Positions 1 to 7,564 of a stretch of DNA of 50,935 nucleotides are shown here, piece by piece. A program made the position numbers and the translations under genes. Each line of letters begins with the position of its first letter. Within the stretch, counting starts at the first letter, position 1. Under the pieces are notes generated by a model that worked only from the letters and a program-made list of their open reading frames with translations, was not told where the DNA came from and searched no databases. Source of the DNA: an uncultured Clostridia bacterium (GTDB lineage: Bacteria > Bacillota > Clostridia > Christensenellales > Aristaeellaceae); contig CAMNHF010000006.1 of NCBI GenBank assembly GCA_946538975.1, positions 1 to 50,935 of the forward strand. Reading direction: 5' to 3'.

Positions 1-1
1 G

Positions 2-55
2 CTGGGGGAAGGAGAACCCGCTTTCTCTCAGAGAAAGGGGTTCTCCTTCCCCCAG
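2..55. repeat. Long near-perfect hairpin
   Basis: Bases 2-27 pair with 31-55 over 25 bp, with one bulged base (G20) and a 3-base loop. The arms carry GGGGGAAGG and CCTTCCCCC, as in the hairpin at 3953-3999. With no T-tract it looks like an interspersed palindromic repeat rather than a terminator. It may continue to the left of the window. Confidence 0.7.
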
Positions 56-82
56 ACGCTGCCCCTGCAAAAGCCCTCCAGG

Positions 83-114
83 AAAAGGGTTGCCTTCCCC
101 CATACGCTGAGCAG
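83..114. repeat. 32-bp interspersed repeat, copy 1
   Basis: This 32-bp block recurs at 3981-4012 with one mismatch. It begins AAAAGGGTTG and ends CTGAGCAG. Both copies lie a few tens of bases upstream of a sigma-A-type promoter and next to a GGGGGAAGG-armed hairpin, so they are probably one repeat family. Confidence 0.65.
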
Positions 115-155
115 CTGTATTCACCCTGTATCCCGTATACAGCGTGCCGCGCGGC

Positions 156-184
156 TTGATGAATCCACCGAAGCATGGTATAAT
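156..184 (+). promoter_or_regulatory. Sigma-A promoter of the DegV gene
   Basis: TTGATG (156-161), a 17-bp spacer and TATAAT (179-184). Transcription should start near 191, which rules out the ATG at 144 as the start of the DegV gene. Confidence 0.8.
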
Positions 185-227
185 AGCCCCGCCGGATATG
201 CGCCGGCGATTTTCGGGAGGTGAGCCC

Positions 228-1088
228 TTGTTCCGGATTGGAGAGGATCTGGTCGCGCTGGTGACGGATTCCGCCTGTGATCTGTCCGATGCACAGCTGC
301 AGCGGTATGACATCCGCCTGGTGTCCCTGCGCATCGCCACGACAAAGGGAGAATGGCGGGACCGCGCCGAGATTCAGCCGGAAAAAGTCTATGAGATGAT
401 GCAGACCGAGCTGCCGAAGACCTCGCTGCCGCTGCCGGAGGACGTGACCCGGCTCTACCGGGAGCTGCGGGAGGAGGGCTGCACGCGCATCCTGCACATC
501 GCGATGTCCTCGGGGCTCAGCGGCACCTACAACATGGTGCGCATGCTCTCCGGCGACGCGGGGATCCCGGTGGACGTGGTCGATTCGCAGACGCTCTCCT
601 GCGGGCTGGGCCTGCTGGTACTGGACGCGGCGGAATGCCTGGATGGCGGCATGGACGTGCCGTCGGTGATCGCGCGGGTCCGGAAGCTGCGCAGCCGCCA
701 GCTGGGCACCTTCGTGATCCGCACGCTGGAATACCTGCGCAAGGGCGGCCGCATCGGGCTGGTGGAAGGCGTGGTCGGCTCCCTGCTGCAGATCAAGCCG
801 GTGATCTTCGTCAACGCGGACGGCGTCTACCAGACCCTGGTGAAGGCCCGCGGCTTCACAAAAGCCGTGGACGCGATGAGCGCGGAGTTCTTCCGCCGCT
901 ACGAGAGCGACCGGGTGCGCGTGGCCATCGTCCACGGCAATGTGCCCGAGGAGGCGGAGCAGCTGCGGCAGCGCTTCTGTGAGTCGCTGGATGTGGCGGA
1001 ATCCTTCATCAGCCCGGTGAGCCCGGCGCTGGCCATCCACACGGGCCTGGGCCTGCTGGGCGCGATCGTGCAGCCCTGCGAGATGTGA
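228..1088 (+). CDS. DegV family fatty-acid-binding protein (FakB-like)
   Basis: This 286-residue protein has the full DegV layout: an N-terminal VALVTDSACDLS block, the IAMSSGLSGTYN loop that contacts the lipid carboxylate in FakB proteins, VDSQTLSCG, and the YLRKGGRIG segment. In characterised relatives FakB carries a fatty acid to the kinase FakA for phosphorylation before phospholipid synthesis; no fakA is visible here. The frame is open back to an ATG at 144, but that codon lies upstream of the promoter. The TTG at 228, preceded by GGGAGGTG, is the better start and gives the usual family length. The SGNH hydrolase gene follows after about 20 bp and may be cotranscribed. Confidence 0.87.
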   Translation: MFRIGEDLVALVTDSACDLSDAQLQRYDIRLVSLRIATTKGEWRDRAEIQPEKVYEMMQTELPKTSLPLPEDVTRLYRELREEGCTRILHIAMSSGLSGTYNMVRMLSGDAGIPVDVVDSQTLSCGLGLLVLDAAECLDGGMDVPSVIARVRKLRSRQLGTFVIRTLEYLRKGGRIGLVEGVVGSLLQIKPVIFVNADGVYQTLVKARGFTKAVDAMSAEFFRRYESDRVRVAIVHGNVPEEAEQLRQRFCESLDVAESFISPVSPALAIHTGLGLLGAIVQPCEM

Positions 1089-1110
1089 GAAACGGCAGGA
1101 GATGAGGAAG

Positions 1111-2118
1111 ATGTTCTTCGGCAAAAAACTCCCGGCGCTGCTGGCTGCCTTGCTGCTGGCGGTGCTGACGGCCATGCCCGGCGCGGCGGAGGAAGCCGTG
1201 GCCAAACTGGTGATCGCGCAGCCGCCGGAGAAAACGCAGTATGTCGAGGGAGAGCCCTTCGACCCGGCCGGAGCGGTCATCAACGCGGTGCTGGAGGACG
1301 GCAGCGTGCTGGAGGGCGTGGACTGCGCATGGACCTGCGGCGAGCCCACGCCGAACGGCTCCTGTGTGGTGGAATTCACCTATGGCGGAAAGAGCGTGAT
1401 GCAGGTGGTGTTCTATACTAAGGCGGGCAATACGGAGCCCTACAGCGTGGCCGCGACCGAGCGCAGCCCGGATAGCCCGCTCGCCGGAAAGACCTTTGTG
1501 TTCCTCGGCTCCTCCGTGACCTACGGCGCCTCCTCCGGCAAGGAATCGATGGTGGACTTCCTCGCGGCCCGGGACGGCGCGGTCTGCTACAAGGAGGCGG
1601 TCAGTGGCACCACGCTGGCCTGTCCGAAAGGCGCAAACGGCCGGAAGAGCTATGTGACCCGCTTCGAGAAATTCCTCGCGGACGGCGTCTGCCCTGTCAC
1701 GCCGGACGCCTTCATCTGCCAGCTGTCCACGAATGACATGCACCACCCGGAGACCTTCGGCGCGGTGACCGCCGCGGACGTGCGGGACAAGGAGGCCTTC
1801 GACAGGGAGACGACCTTCGGGGCGATGGAATACATCATCGCGCTGGCGCAGGAGCAGTGGGGCTGCCCGGTCCTGTTCTACACGAACACGAACATGGGCA
1901 ATGCCGCCTATGAGGCCATGCTCGAGGGCCTGGACGCCATCGCGGAAAAGTGGGGCGTCACCGTGATCGACCTATACCGAGACGAGGCCTTCAACGACAT
2001 CCCGGACGAGGCCCGCGCCCTGTACATGGCCGACGAGATTCACCCGACCAAGGCCGGCTACCGCGACTGGTGGCTGCCGAAATTCGAAGCCGCGCTGACG
2101 GAGCTGCTCTCCAAATAG
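1111..2118 (+). CDS. Secreted SGNH/GDSL hydrolase with N-terminal Ig-like domain
   Basis: A signal peptide (about residues 1-25, ending near PGAAEE) is followed by a bacterial Ig-like domain (about 28-100; pattern KxxYVEGEPFDPAGA) and an SGNH hydrolase domain. Block I is FLGSSVTYG with the nucleophilic Ser, block III is QLSTNDMH, and block V is DEIHPTKAGY with the Asp-x-x-His pair. The family removes acyl groups from polysaccharides or lipids, so an exported carbohydrate esterase is likely; the substrate is unknown. ATG 1102 sits directly on the AGGAG, so ATG 1111, nine bases downstream, is preferred. A terminator follows the stop. The same Ig-like fold recurs in the protein at 43356. Confidence 0.83.
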   Translation: MFFGKKLPALLAALLLAVLTAMPGAAEEAVAKLVIAQPPEKTQYVEGEPFDPAGAVINAVLEDGSVLEGVDCAWTCGEPTPNGSCVVEFTYGGKSVMQVVFYTKAGNTEPYSVAATERSPDSPLAGKTFVFLGSSVTYGASSGKESMVDFLAARDGAVCYKEAVSGTTLACPKGANGRKSYVTRFEKFLADGVCPVTPDAFICQLSTNDMHHPETFGAVTAADVRDKEAFDRETTFGAMEYIIALAQEQWGCPVLFYTNTNMGNAAYEAMLEGLDAIAEKWGVTVIDLYRDEAFNDIPDEARALYMADEIHPTKAGYRDWWLPKFEAALTELLSK

Positions 2119-2134
2119 TGACGCGGCTTCCCGG

Positions 2135-2163
2135 ACCGTCCCCTGTGAGGGGGGCGGTTTTTT
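2135..2163 (+). terminator. Rho-independent terminator after the SGNH gene
   Basis: ACCGTCCCC pairs with GGGGGCGGT around a short loop and is followed by six T residues. It closes the DegV-SGNH transcript. Confidence 0.8.
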
Positions 2164-2253
2164 GCGGCCCATCCAGCCGGCAGACCCGTTCAGCAGAAAA
2201 GGGACCCGCGGCACAGGCGGGCCCCTTCTTGCGCTTTTGACAGATTTCACCGC

Positions 2254-2287
2254 AAAAGCCTCCCTTCCGGATGGGAAGAGAGGCTTT
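2254..2287 (-). terminator. Terminator of the ABC transporter operon
   Basis: AAAGCCTC and GAGGCTTT form the outer arms, with CCTTCC/GGGAAG inside. Read on the minus strand the hairpin ends in a short T-run. It lies just after the stop of the ATPase gene. Confidence 0.7.
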
Positions 2288-2301
2288 CGCCGGGCGGAGA
2301 A

Positions 2302-3054
2302 TCAGTCCTCCTCGCCCCGGCGCAGGATGCTGCGGATGAAGCTCCGCGAGCGCTCCTCCTTCGGCGCGGCGAAGAAGGCGGCGGAGGGCGCTTCCTCAAT
2401 GACGCGGCCGCCGTCCATGAACACCACGCGGCTGGACACATTGCGGGCAAACTCCATCTCATGGGTGACCACCAGCATCGTCATGCCCTCGTCGGCCAGG
2501 CGGCGCATCACGCTGAGCACCTCGCCGATCAGCTCCGGATCCAGCGCGCTGGTGGGCTCGTCGAAGTAGATGATGTCCGGATGGGCTGCCAGCCCGCGGG
2601 CGATGGCCACGCGCTGCTGCTGTCCGCCGGAGAGCTGCCGGGGGTAGGCGTCGCTGCGCGCCGCCATGCCGACCCGCTCCAAGGCCTCCTTTGCGGCGGC
2701 CTCGGCGTCCGTGCGGTTCATGTGCCGCCCGCTGATGAGGCCGAGGGTCACATTCTGCAGCACGGTCTTGTTCAGGAAGAGGTTGTAATTCTGGAAGACA
2801 AAGGCGGTCTTCTGCCGGATCCGGGCGATCTCGCGGCGGGTGATGCGGTGCAGGTCGTGCGCCTCCCCCTCGAAGATCATGGTGCCGCTGTCGGCCCGCT
2901 CCAGGAAGTTGATGCACCGCAGCAGGGTGGTCTTGCCCGAGCCGGAGGGGCCCAGGATCGCGACGACGTCGCCCCGGTTCACCTGCAGGCTGATGTCATG
3001 CAGCACCTCGGCGCCGGGTTCGAAGGATTTGTGGATGTGTTGCACTTCGAGCAT
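2302..3054 (-). CDS. Polar amino acid ABC transporter, ATP-binding protein
   Basis: This 250-residue cytoplasmic ATPase powers uptake through the permease encoded just upstream. Walker A is GPSGSGKTT (about residues 34-42), the Q-loop is FVFQNYNLF, the ABC signature is LSGGQQQR, Walker B is IIYFDEP, and the switch His is in VVTHEM. The pattern matches the glutamine/cystine (GlnQ/TcyC) group. Its ATG overlaps the permease stop by one base (TGATG), so translation is coupled. The amino acid transported cannot be told from the sequence. No periplasmic-type binding protein gene lies nearby. Confidence 0.93.
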   Translation of the reverse strand: MLEVQHIHKSFEPGAEVLHDISLQVNRGDVVAILGPSGSGKTTLLRCINFLERADSGTMIFEGEAHDLHRITRREIARIRQKTAFVFQNYNLFLNKTVLQNVTLGLISGRHMNRTDAEAAAKEALERVGMAARSDAYPRQLSGGQQQRVAIARGLAAHPDIIYFDEPTSALDPELIGEVLSVMRRLADEGMTMLVVTHEMEFARNVSSRVVFMDGGRVIEEAPSAAFFAAPKEERSRSFIRSILRRGEED

Positions 3055-3725
3055 CAGCGGGTTCCTCCGTAGGCGTTCAGCTTCTTCTCGCCCCAGCGCT
3101 GCAGCAGGGTCAGCGCGGAGCAGAAGGCCAGGTAGATCAGCGCGACTTCCGTATACAGGGCCAGGGACTCATACACGCGGCCGTTGATGACGATCGCCTG
3201 GCGGAACATCTCCGTCACGGTGATGACCGAGGCCAGGGAGGTGCCCTTCACCATGGAGATCAGCGAGTTGCTCAGCCCGGGGAAGGCCGTGCGGAAGGCC
3301 TGCGGCAGAATCACGTGCCGCATGATGCTCAGATAGCTCATGCTGACGCAGTAGCCGGCCTCCAGCTGGCCCGTGGGCACCGCCTCCAGCGCGCCGCGCA
3401 TGGTCTCCGCCATGTAGGCGCCCTCGTTGATGCCGAACACCAGCACCGCCGTGGGGAAGGCGTCCAGCACGATGCCCAGGCTGGGCAGGCCGTAGAACAC
3501 CAGATACAGCTGCACCAGCAGCGGCGTGCAGCGGACGATCCAGATGTACAGCCGGCACAGGGTCTGCAGGCCCCGCACCTTCGCGTACTGGATCATGGCC
3601 GTGAGCACCGCGATGACCAGCGCCAGCGCAAAGGACAGCGCGGTCAGCGGGATGGTCATCGTGAAAAACTTCTCGATCAGCTGCGGAAAGGCGTCTGTCA
3701 GAATCTTGATGATGCGTTCGTTCAT
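3054..3725 (-). CDS. Polar amino acid ABC transporter, permease
   Basis: This integral membrane subunit of about 223 residues belongs to the His/Glu/Gln/Arg family. It has several hydrophobic segments (for example ALSFALALVIAVLTAMI) and a clear EAA coupling loop, EAGYCVSMSYLSIMRHVILP, that docks on the ATPase. The frame is open to 3869, but ATG 3725 has GAGGAG at the right distance, and the upstream extension would overlap the promoter at 3790-3818. It is the first gene of a two-gene operon. Family complexes normally need an extracellular binding lipoprotein, which must be encoded elsewhere. Confidence 0.9.
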   Translation of the reverse strand: MNERIIKILTDAFPQLIEKFFTMTIPLTALSFALALVIAVLTAMIQYAKVRGLQTLCRLYIWIVRCTPLLVQLYLVFYGLPSLGIVLDAFPTAVLVFGINEGAYMAETMRGALEAVPTGQLEAGYCVSMSYLSIMRHVILPQAFRTAFPGLSNSLISMVKGTSLASVITVTEMFRQAIVINGRVYESLALYTEVALIYLAFCSALTLLQRWGEKKLNAYGGTR

Positions 3726-3757
3726 GTTCTCCTCATCGCCCGGCTTGACTGCATGAA

Positions 3758-3784
3758 GCGGAAGCGCCCGGGGCACGCTTCCGC
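3758..3784 (-). promoter_or_regulatory. Leader hairpin of the ABC transporter mRNA
   Basis: GCGGAAGCG pairs perfectly with CGCTTCCGC across a 9-base loop, at the very 5' end of the predicted transcript. It could protect the mRNA end. There is no T-run, so it is not a terminator. Confidence 0.5.
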
Positions 3785-3789
3785 CGTCC

Positions 3790-3818
3790 ATTATGCCGCA
3801 AATTCCCCGAAAACGCAA
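3790..3818 (-). promoter_or_regulatory. Promoter of the ABC transporter operon
   Basis: On the minus strand: TTGCGT (3813-3818), 17 bp, CATAAT (3790-3795). The start of transcription would be near 3783. Confidence 0.6.
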
Positions 3819-3952
3819 GAGGCGACAAAGGGAAGATGTGGAAAGCGCATCCCCTCCGTTACGGCTCAATGCGCATGAACGTGTCCGGTTTCAGATCCAT
3901 GGTGAAAGACAGCCCCTGCCCCTAAACGGCCTTTTCGGAAGGATGGGGGCAG

Positions 3953-4012
3953 GGGGGAAGGAAAGCCCTTTTCGGCCACGAAAAGGGTTGCCTTCCCCCA
4001 TACTCTGAGCAG
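3953..4012. repeat. Interspersed palindromic repeat, copy 2
   Basis: A hairpin at 3953-3999 has GGGGGAAGG/CCTTCCCCC outer arms, CCCTTTTCG/CGAAAAGGG inner arms and a 4-base loop. Its right half is the 32-bp block also found at 83-114 (here 3981-4012). Together with the promoters on each side it fills the 393-bp gap between the permease and the next gene. Confidence 0.65.
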
Positions 4013-4020
4013 GATCCCCT

Positions 4021-4087
4021 CCCCTGTCTTTCTTGGAATTTGGTGAGAAGCGTTGCCAAAGCCGCCCGGTATGCTATAATGAGGCTG
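4021..4087. repeat. 67-bp direct repeat, left copy (carries a promoter)
   Basis: Matches 4824-4890 at 66 of 67 positions (C4065 against T4868). The copy contains a complete promoter. The two copies bracket the AT-richer gene at 4119-4649. Confidence 0.9.
4053..4080 (+). promoter_or_regulatory. Promoter in the left 67-bp repeat
   Basis: TTGCCA (4053-4058), 16 bp, TATAAT (4075-4080), with an extended -10 (TGC just upstream). It drives the small secreted protein gene. Confidence 0.8.
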
Positions 4088-4118
4088 CGGTATTTCAATT
4101 GAAAGAAGGAATATGTGA

Positions 4119-4649
4119 ATGAAAAAGCTGATCTGTTTGATGATTGCCGCCGTGTTGACTTTCACTGTAGCTTGGGCTGAAAGCACGGATTTTTCTGCTA
4201 TGAGCGATGAAGAGTTACGCGCGGTTCTCAGTGACGCAGCTCATGAACTGATGCGCCGCAATACGGCTGATGACGGCCGGATTTACTTCATCAATGAGCC
4301 AGATTGGCAGGTATACACTGAAAAAGCGCCTTACATCACTGCCAGTATCGCTGGAACTCCAGTGCTCGTGTTTAAAGTTGTGGTTGTCAACAACTCAGAC
4401 TATAAAATCATCGTGCACAATAAAGATGATGTCATTGTAAATGGCTGGGCTATGTATTCTAGCCTTTATTGCAGCATTGGCCCTCATCTGAAGAAAACCA
4501 ATGATTGGAACGTGATCCTGAAGGGCGACTTCAACACCGATGATCCGTTGTATCAGTTTGTCTTTGATCTGGAAATAAAGGATGCGAAGAAGAGCAAAAC
4601 AATCTATCGCCCAAAAGAAGTCATTGATTGTCTCCAAGCAGGGCAATAA
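4119..4649 (+). CDS. Secreted protein of unknown function
   Basis: I do not recognise this 176-residue protein. It starts with a signal peptide (MKKLICLMIAAVLTFTVAWA, cleavage after about residue 20). A short acidic helix with the phrase MSDEELRAVLSDAAHEL follows, of a type seen near the start of several secreted Firmicute proteins, and then a mainly beta-type domain with two Cys residues. A GAAGGAA ribosome site precedes the ATG. The gene is visibly richer in A and T than its neighbours and is flanked by near-identical 67-bp promoter repeats, so it looks like a later insertion that duplicated or captured the promoter of the gene at 4919. The 170 bp after it show no gene. Confidence 0.72.
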   Translation: MKKLICLMIAAVLTFTVAWAESTDFSAMSDEELRAVLSDAAHELMRRNTADDGRIYFINEPDWQVYTEKAPYITASIAGTPVLVFKVVVVNNSDYKIIVHNKDDVIVNGWAMYSSLYCSIGPHLKKTNDWNVILKGDFNTDDPLYQFVFDLEIKDAKKSKTIYRPKEVIDCLQAGQ

Positions 4650-4823
4650 TGTGGCTGCAAGTAAGTCTCCATGCTGTGAAGCAACAATGTACTTATAGTG
4701 CTGATTTGGGCACCATAAATGTGGGTTATTTTAGTCCTCAGCATCAAAACTCCATCTCTCGTCATATGACGGGCCAGATGCAACAGCTGCACAAATCATT
4801 CTTGATTCAGAATTATCGTCTTT

Positions 4824-4890
4824 CCCCTGTCTTTCTTGGAATTTGGTGAGAAGCGTTGCCAAAGCCGTCCGGTATGCTATAATGAGGCTG
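4824..4890. repeat. 67-bp direct repeat, right copy (carries a promoter)
   Basis: Second copy of the 4021-4087 repeat. It includes TTGCCA (4856-4861), 16 bp and TATAAT (4878-4883), which drive the coiled-coil gene at 4919. Confidence 0.9.
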
Positions 4891-4918
4891 TGGAACCACC
4901 GCGAAAGGAGGCGATCGT

Positions 4919-5392
4919 GTGACAGAGCTGAAGGAGAAGCCGGCCGGCGAGGTTCGGGGGCCGCGGAAGATCTGGGAAGGCGCGCTGCGCGCGGTCAAGG
5001 GCGGCGGCACCGAGGAGCTGGTGGAGCAGTTCACGTCCGAGATGACCCTGGTGGCGGAGGGCCTGTGCGAGGATCAGAGCCGCCTGCGGGACGCCGTGCA
5101 GGAGCTGCAGCAGAATCAGACCGATACCGAGCAGAAGCTCTACAGCGAGGTGCACGCGCTGGAGCGCGAGATGGAGGAGAGCCGGCGGGACACCGACCGC
5201 CAGCTGAAGGAGCTGAGCGCCCGCCTGCAGGCCATCGAGCGGGCCGTGCAGCAGGATCAGGACAAGAAGGAAAAGAAGAGCCGGCTGCCCGGCGGCTTCA
5301 TGGGGCAGCTGACCCTGATCGTCGGCATTGCGGCCGGCGCGTGGGTGGTGGTGACCCTGCTGAATCTGCTCAGGAGCGTCATCGCGCCATAA
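4919..5392 (+). CDS. Coiled-coil protein with C-terminal membrane anchor
   Basis: The 157-residue product has a charged N-terminus, a long Glu/Gln/Arg-rich coiled coil (about residues 55-115, with heptad-like spacing of Leu), a short basic linker and one C-terminal transmembrane helix (about 129-150). It is probably tail-anchored with the coiled coil in the cytoplasm. The start is a GTG preceded by AAAGGAGG at a good distance. No family assignment is possible by eye. The stop overlaps the ribosome site of the next gene, so the two are cotranscribed and may act together at the membrane. Confidence 0.75.
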   Translation: MTELKEKPAGEVRGPRKIWEGALRAVKGGGTEELVEQFTSEMTLVAEGLCEDQSRLRDAVQELQQNQTDTEQKLYSEVHALEREMEESRRDTDRQLKELSARLQAIERAVQQDQDKKEKKSRLPGGFMGQLTLIVGIAAGAWVVVTLLNLLRSVIAP

Positions 5393-5402
5393 GGAGGGAG
5401 CC

Positions 5403-5903
5403 ATGAAGACCTTCGACGAGATTGTGAAGAGCTACCGGAAGCGCCAGCGGGACACCGTGGTGGACGCCCTGGCGACGGGGCTGACCTATGTGGACGAGAT
5501 CTGCGTGGAGAGCGGCCTGCTGGAGGAGACCGGCTTGATGACCGAGCTGACCGGCACCATCTGCGGCGCGCTGCCCTTCGTCATCATCGCGGCCACCGAG
5601 GGCACCAAGGTGATCCTGGGCCGCAAACCGACCAAAACCGGCGTGCAGGACGGCGCCTACCGCATGGTGAAAAGCGGCGCGGCCCTGGGCGTGGGCGCGG
5701 CGGTGATGGGCGCGGCGGGCTTCTGGGCGGCGATCCCGGCCACCATGGGCGTCCGCGCGCTGTTCGACCGCTACAAGTCCCGGCTGATGATCAATTCGCG
5801 GATCAGGAGCCGCACCAGCCGCCTGCGCGAGCTGAACGCCTCCCTGCGCCCCGCCGAGGCGCCGGAGCCCCTGCCGCCCGCGCTGACGGATTATGTGGAA
5901 TGA
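5403..5903 (+). CDS. Small membrane protein of unknown function
   Basis: This 166-residue protein has two hydrophobic segments rich in Gly and Ala (about residues 50-68 and 94-118), which could form a membrane hairpin, and basic flanks. The C-terminal tail is Pro-rich. AAGGAGGG precedes the ATG, 10 bp after the stop of the coiled-coil gene, so it is the second gene of that operon. I do not recognise the family; a weak resemblance to EcsC-like proteins is not enough to name it. A terminator follows. Confidence 0.7.
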   Translation: MKTFDEIVKSYRKRQRDTVVDALATGLTYVDEICVESGLLEETGLMTELTGTICGALPFVIIAATEGTKVILGRKPTKTGVQDGAYRMVKSGAALGVGAAVMGAAGFWAAIPATMGVRALFDRYKSRLMINSRIRSRTSRLRELNASLRPAEAPEPLPPALTDYVE

Positions 5904-5912
5904 TGCCGACAG

Positions 5913-5946
5913 CCTCCCCTGCCCCAGCTGGGCGCGGGAGGTTTTT
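5913..5946 (+). terminator. Terminator of the coiled-coil/membrane operon
   Basis: CCTCCC and GGGAGG close the outer stem and GCCC/GGGC the inner one, followed by TTTTT. Confidence 0.8.
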
Positions 5947-5985
5947 GCGTCCGGCGAATCTCCGCAAATTCCGTCCGTTTTCCCC

Positions 5986-6014
5986 TTGCGGATGTCGGCA
6001 ATCTGGCGTATAAT
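5986..6014 (+). promoter_or_regulatory. Promoter of the xanthine phosphoribosyltransferase gene
   Basis: TTGCGG (5986-5991), 17 bp, TATAAT (6009-6014). The leader is only about 50 nt, too short for the purine riboswitch that controls xpt in Bacillus. Confidence 0.75.
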
Positions 6015-6069
6015 ACAGTCGAATCGAACTGAAACGTTCGTATTTCAGGACAGGCAGGGAGGAATCGCC

Positions 6070-6654
6070 ATGGCACTGGAGGCTTTGAAGCAGGCAATTG
6101 AGCGGGAGGGCCGCGCGATCGGCACGGAGATCGTCAAGGTGGACGGCTTTCTCAATCACCGCATCGATGTGGCGCTGGCGGCTGAGATGGGGAAGGCCAT
6201 CCACGACGCTTTCGCCGATGAACAGGTGGACGCGGTGCTGACCATCGAGGCCAGCGGCATCGCCCCGGCGATGATGGCCGCGCAGGCCTTCGGCAATGTG
6301 CCCCTGATCTACGCCAAGAAGGGCGAGCCGCGGAACATCGGCAACGACCTGTACATGGCGGAGGTGTACTCCTTCACGCGCAAGAAGATCTACCCCATCG
6401 AGATCAGCCGTGCCTACCTGCATGAGGGCATGCGGGTGGTCATCGTGGACGACTTCCTGGCCAGCGGCGCCGCGATGGAGGGCCTGCTGTCCATCTGCCG
6501 CCAGGCGCGCTGCGAGGTCGTCGGCATCGGCATCTGCGTGGAGAAGGGCTTCCAGAACGGCGGCCGCCAGCTGCGTGAGCAGGGCTACCGCGTGGTCTCC
6601 CTGGCCATCGTCGACGCCATCCGCGACGGCAAGATCGTGCTCCGCGAGGACTGA
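6070..6654 (+). CDS. xpt: Xanthine phosphoribosyltransferase
   Basis: The enzyme converts xanthine and PRPP to XMP in purine salvage and acts in the cytoplasm. The 194-residue length equals that of characterised Xpt. The PRPP-binding loop is VVIVDDFLASGAA (about residues 121-133), IEASGIAP and the YAKKGEP hood segment are typical, and the C-terminal VVSLAIVDAI is conserved. The frame is open to 5893, but the ATG at 6070 follows GGGAGG and lies downstream of the promoter. It is transcribed alone, with its own promoter and terminator. No xanthine permease gene is adjacent, unlike the xpt-pbuX arrangement. Confidence 0.93.
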   Translation: MALEALKQAIEREGRAIGTEIVKVDGFLNHRIDVALAAEMGKAIHDAFADEQVDAVLTIEASGIAPAMMAAQAFGNVPLIYAKKGEPRNIGNDLYMAEVYSFTRKKIYPIEISRAYLHEGMRVVIVDDFLASGAAMEGLLSICRQARCEVVGIGICVEKGFQNGGRQLREQGYRVVSLAIVDAIRDGKIVLRED

Positions 6655-6705
6655 CACCCCTCCGGCACGCCTCGGCCAGGCTGAAACAAAATTCCAAAAG
6701 CTATA

Positions 6706-6745
6706 CAGCACCCTGCTTCTTCGGGCAGGGTGCTGTTGCATTTTC
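6706..6745 (+). terminator. Terminator of xpt
   Basis: CAGCACCCTGC (6706-6716) pairs with GCAGGGTGCTG (6725-6735), 11 bp perfect, followed by a T-rich tail. Confidence 0.85.
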
Positions 6746-6788
6746 GCGGCCGATCAATCCGCCGCGCAGTCCACCGGGTTCCGGCCGG

Positions 6789-7319
6789 TTATATGATCGT
6801 CCGCACAACCTGAATCTCCGGCACCCTGCTCTGCAGTTTTTCAATCAGCAGTTCCAGATCGGGATCCTTCCGGCGCCATTCCAGCAAGGGGGACGTCACG
6901 GGGAGTTTTTCATCCTTCACACAGACGCTCAGGCTTATCTTGTTCCTTGAACGGTCAAAGTATACGCGCAGCACCGTGATGTCCTCGCATCTGACGTACT
7001 CATCCGTCCCCCGGAGGAACAGGTGCTCCTCGCCCAGCCGGTATTTCGCATGAGGCTCCGCCGCGTTGAACTCCCTGATCAGCCCGTCCAGCTGACCGAC
7101 CTTCACCTTCAGGCGCAGCTCCTGAATATGCCGCCATTCAAAAACGGAACCCCGGCCAAATAACACCATGCCGGCCACGCTGAGCAACAGCATGAAGATC
7201 CCGCCCGTGCCCGTGGTGACGCACATCACAAAAGCAAAGGCCCAAATAGCAGCCAACACGCCCCACATCAGGGGCGCTGACCGGTGACTCACGAATCTCA
7301 CATATTCCTTCGTATCCAT
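6789..7319 (-). CDS. Membrane protein of unknown function
   Basis: The 176-residue product begins near MDTKEYVRF, has two adjacent transmembrane helices (about residues 17-57) and then a cytoplasmic alpha/beta domain with alternating hydrophobic and charged stretches. The layout resembles small YcxB-like membrane proteins, but I cannot confirm that. The frame is open to 7646; the ATG at 7319 is chosen because GGAGG lies just upstream and a promoter sits at 7369-7397. The gene stands alone and is divergent from the SH3-domain gene. Confidence 0.7.
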   Translation of the reverse strand: MDTKEYVRFVSHRSAPLMWGVLAAIWAFAFVMCVTTGTGGIFMLLLSVAGMVLFGRGSVFEWRHIQELRLKVKVGQLDGLIREFNAAEPHAKYRLGEEHLFLRGTDEYVRCEDITVLRVYFDRSRNKISLSVCVKDEKLPVTSPLLEWRRKDPDLELLIEKLQSRVPEIQVVRTII

Positions 7320-7368
7320 AGGCCAGCCTCCGCTTCCGTCATTCTTCGGCTCCCCGCATTCCTTCACA

Positions 7369-7397
7369 ATTGTAGCACACCCGCCTGCCCGTGTAAA
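7369..7397 (-). promoter_or_regulatory. Promoter of the 6789-7319 membrane protein gene
   Basis: On the minus strand: TTTACA (7392-7397), 17 bp, TACAAT (7369-7374). With the repeat at 7496-7521 and the promoter at 7535-7564 it accounts for most of the 329-bp divergent gap. Confidence 0.65.
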
Positions 7398-7495
7398 GCC
7401 CGGATGCCGCTTTTCCGGCCGAATCGCATTCCGCATGATGATGGAAAACGAATCATGCAACAATTGCAAAACTATTATGAAACAAGAATGAGACC

Positions 7496-7521
7496 GAACG
7501 TAAATTCCCGAACGTAAATTC
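7496..7521. repeat. Two 12-bp direct repeats upstream of the SH3 gene
   Basis: GAACGTAAATTC occurs at 7496-7507 and again at 7510-7521, identical, with a 14-bp period. They end 13 bp before the -35 box of the next promoter, a usual place for an activator or repressor site. Confidence 0.7.
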
Positions 7522-7534
7522 ACACTTGAAATCC

Positions 7535-7564
7535 TTGCCACGCGAGGCGCTTGTGTGCTATAAT
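7535..7564 (+). promoter_or_regulatory. Promoter of the SH3-domain protein gene
   Basis: TTGCCA (7535-7540), 18 bp, TATAAT (7559-7564) with an extended -10 (TGC). Confidence 0.75.

Noticed and set aside
144-227. N-terminal extension of the DegV protein from ATG 144
   Set aside because: The promoter at 156-184 lies inside it, and the extension has no DegV homology.
6015-6069. Purine riboswitch before xpt
   Set aside because: The leader is only about 50 nt and lacks the three-way junction of the xpt riboswitch.
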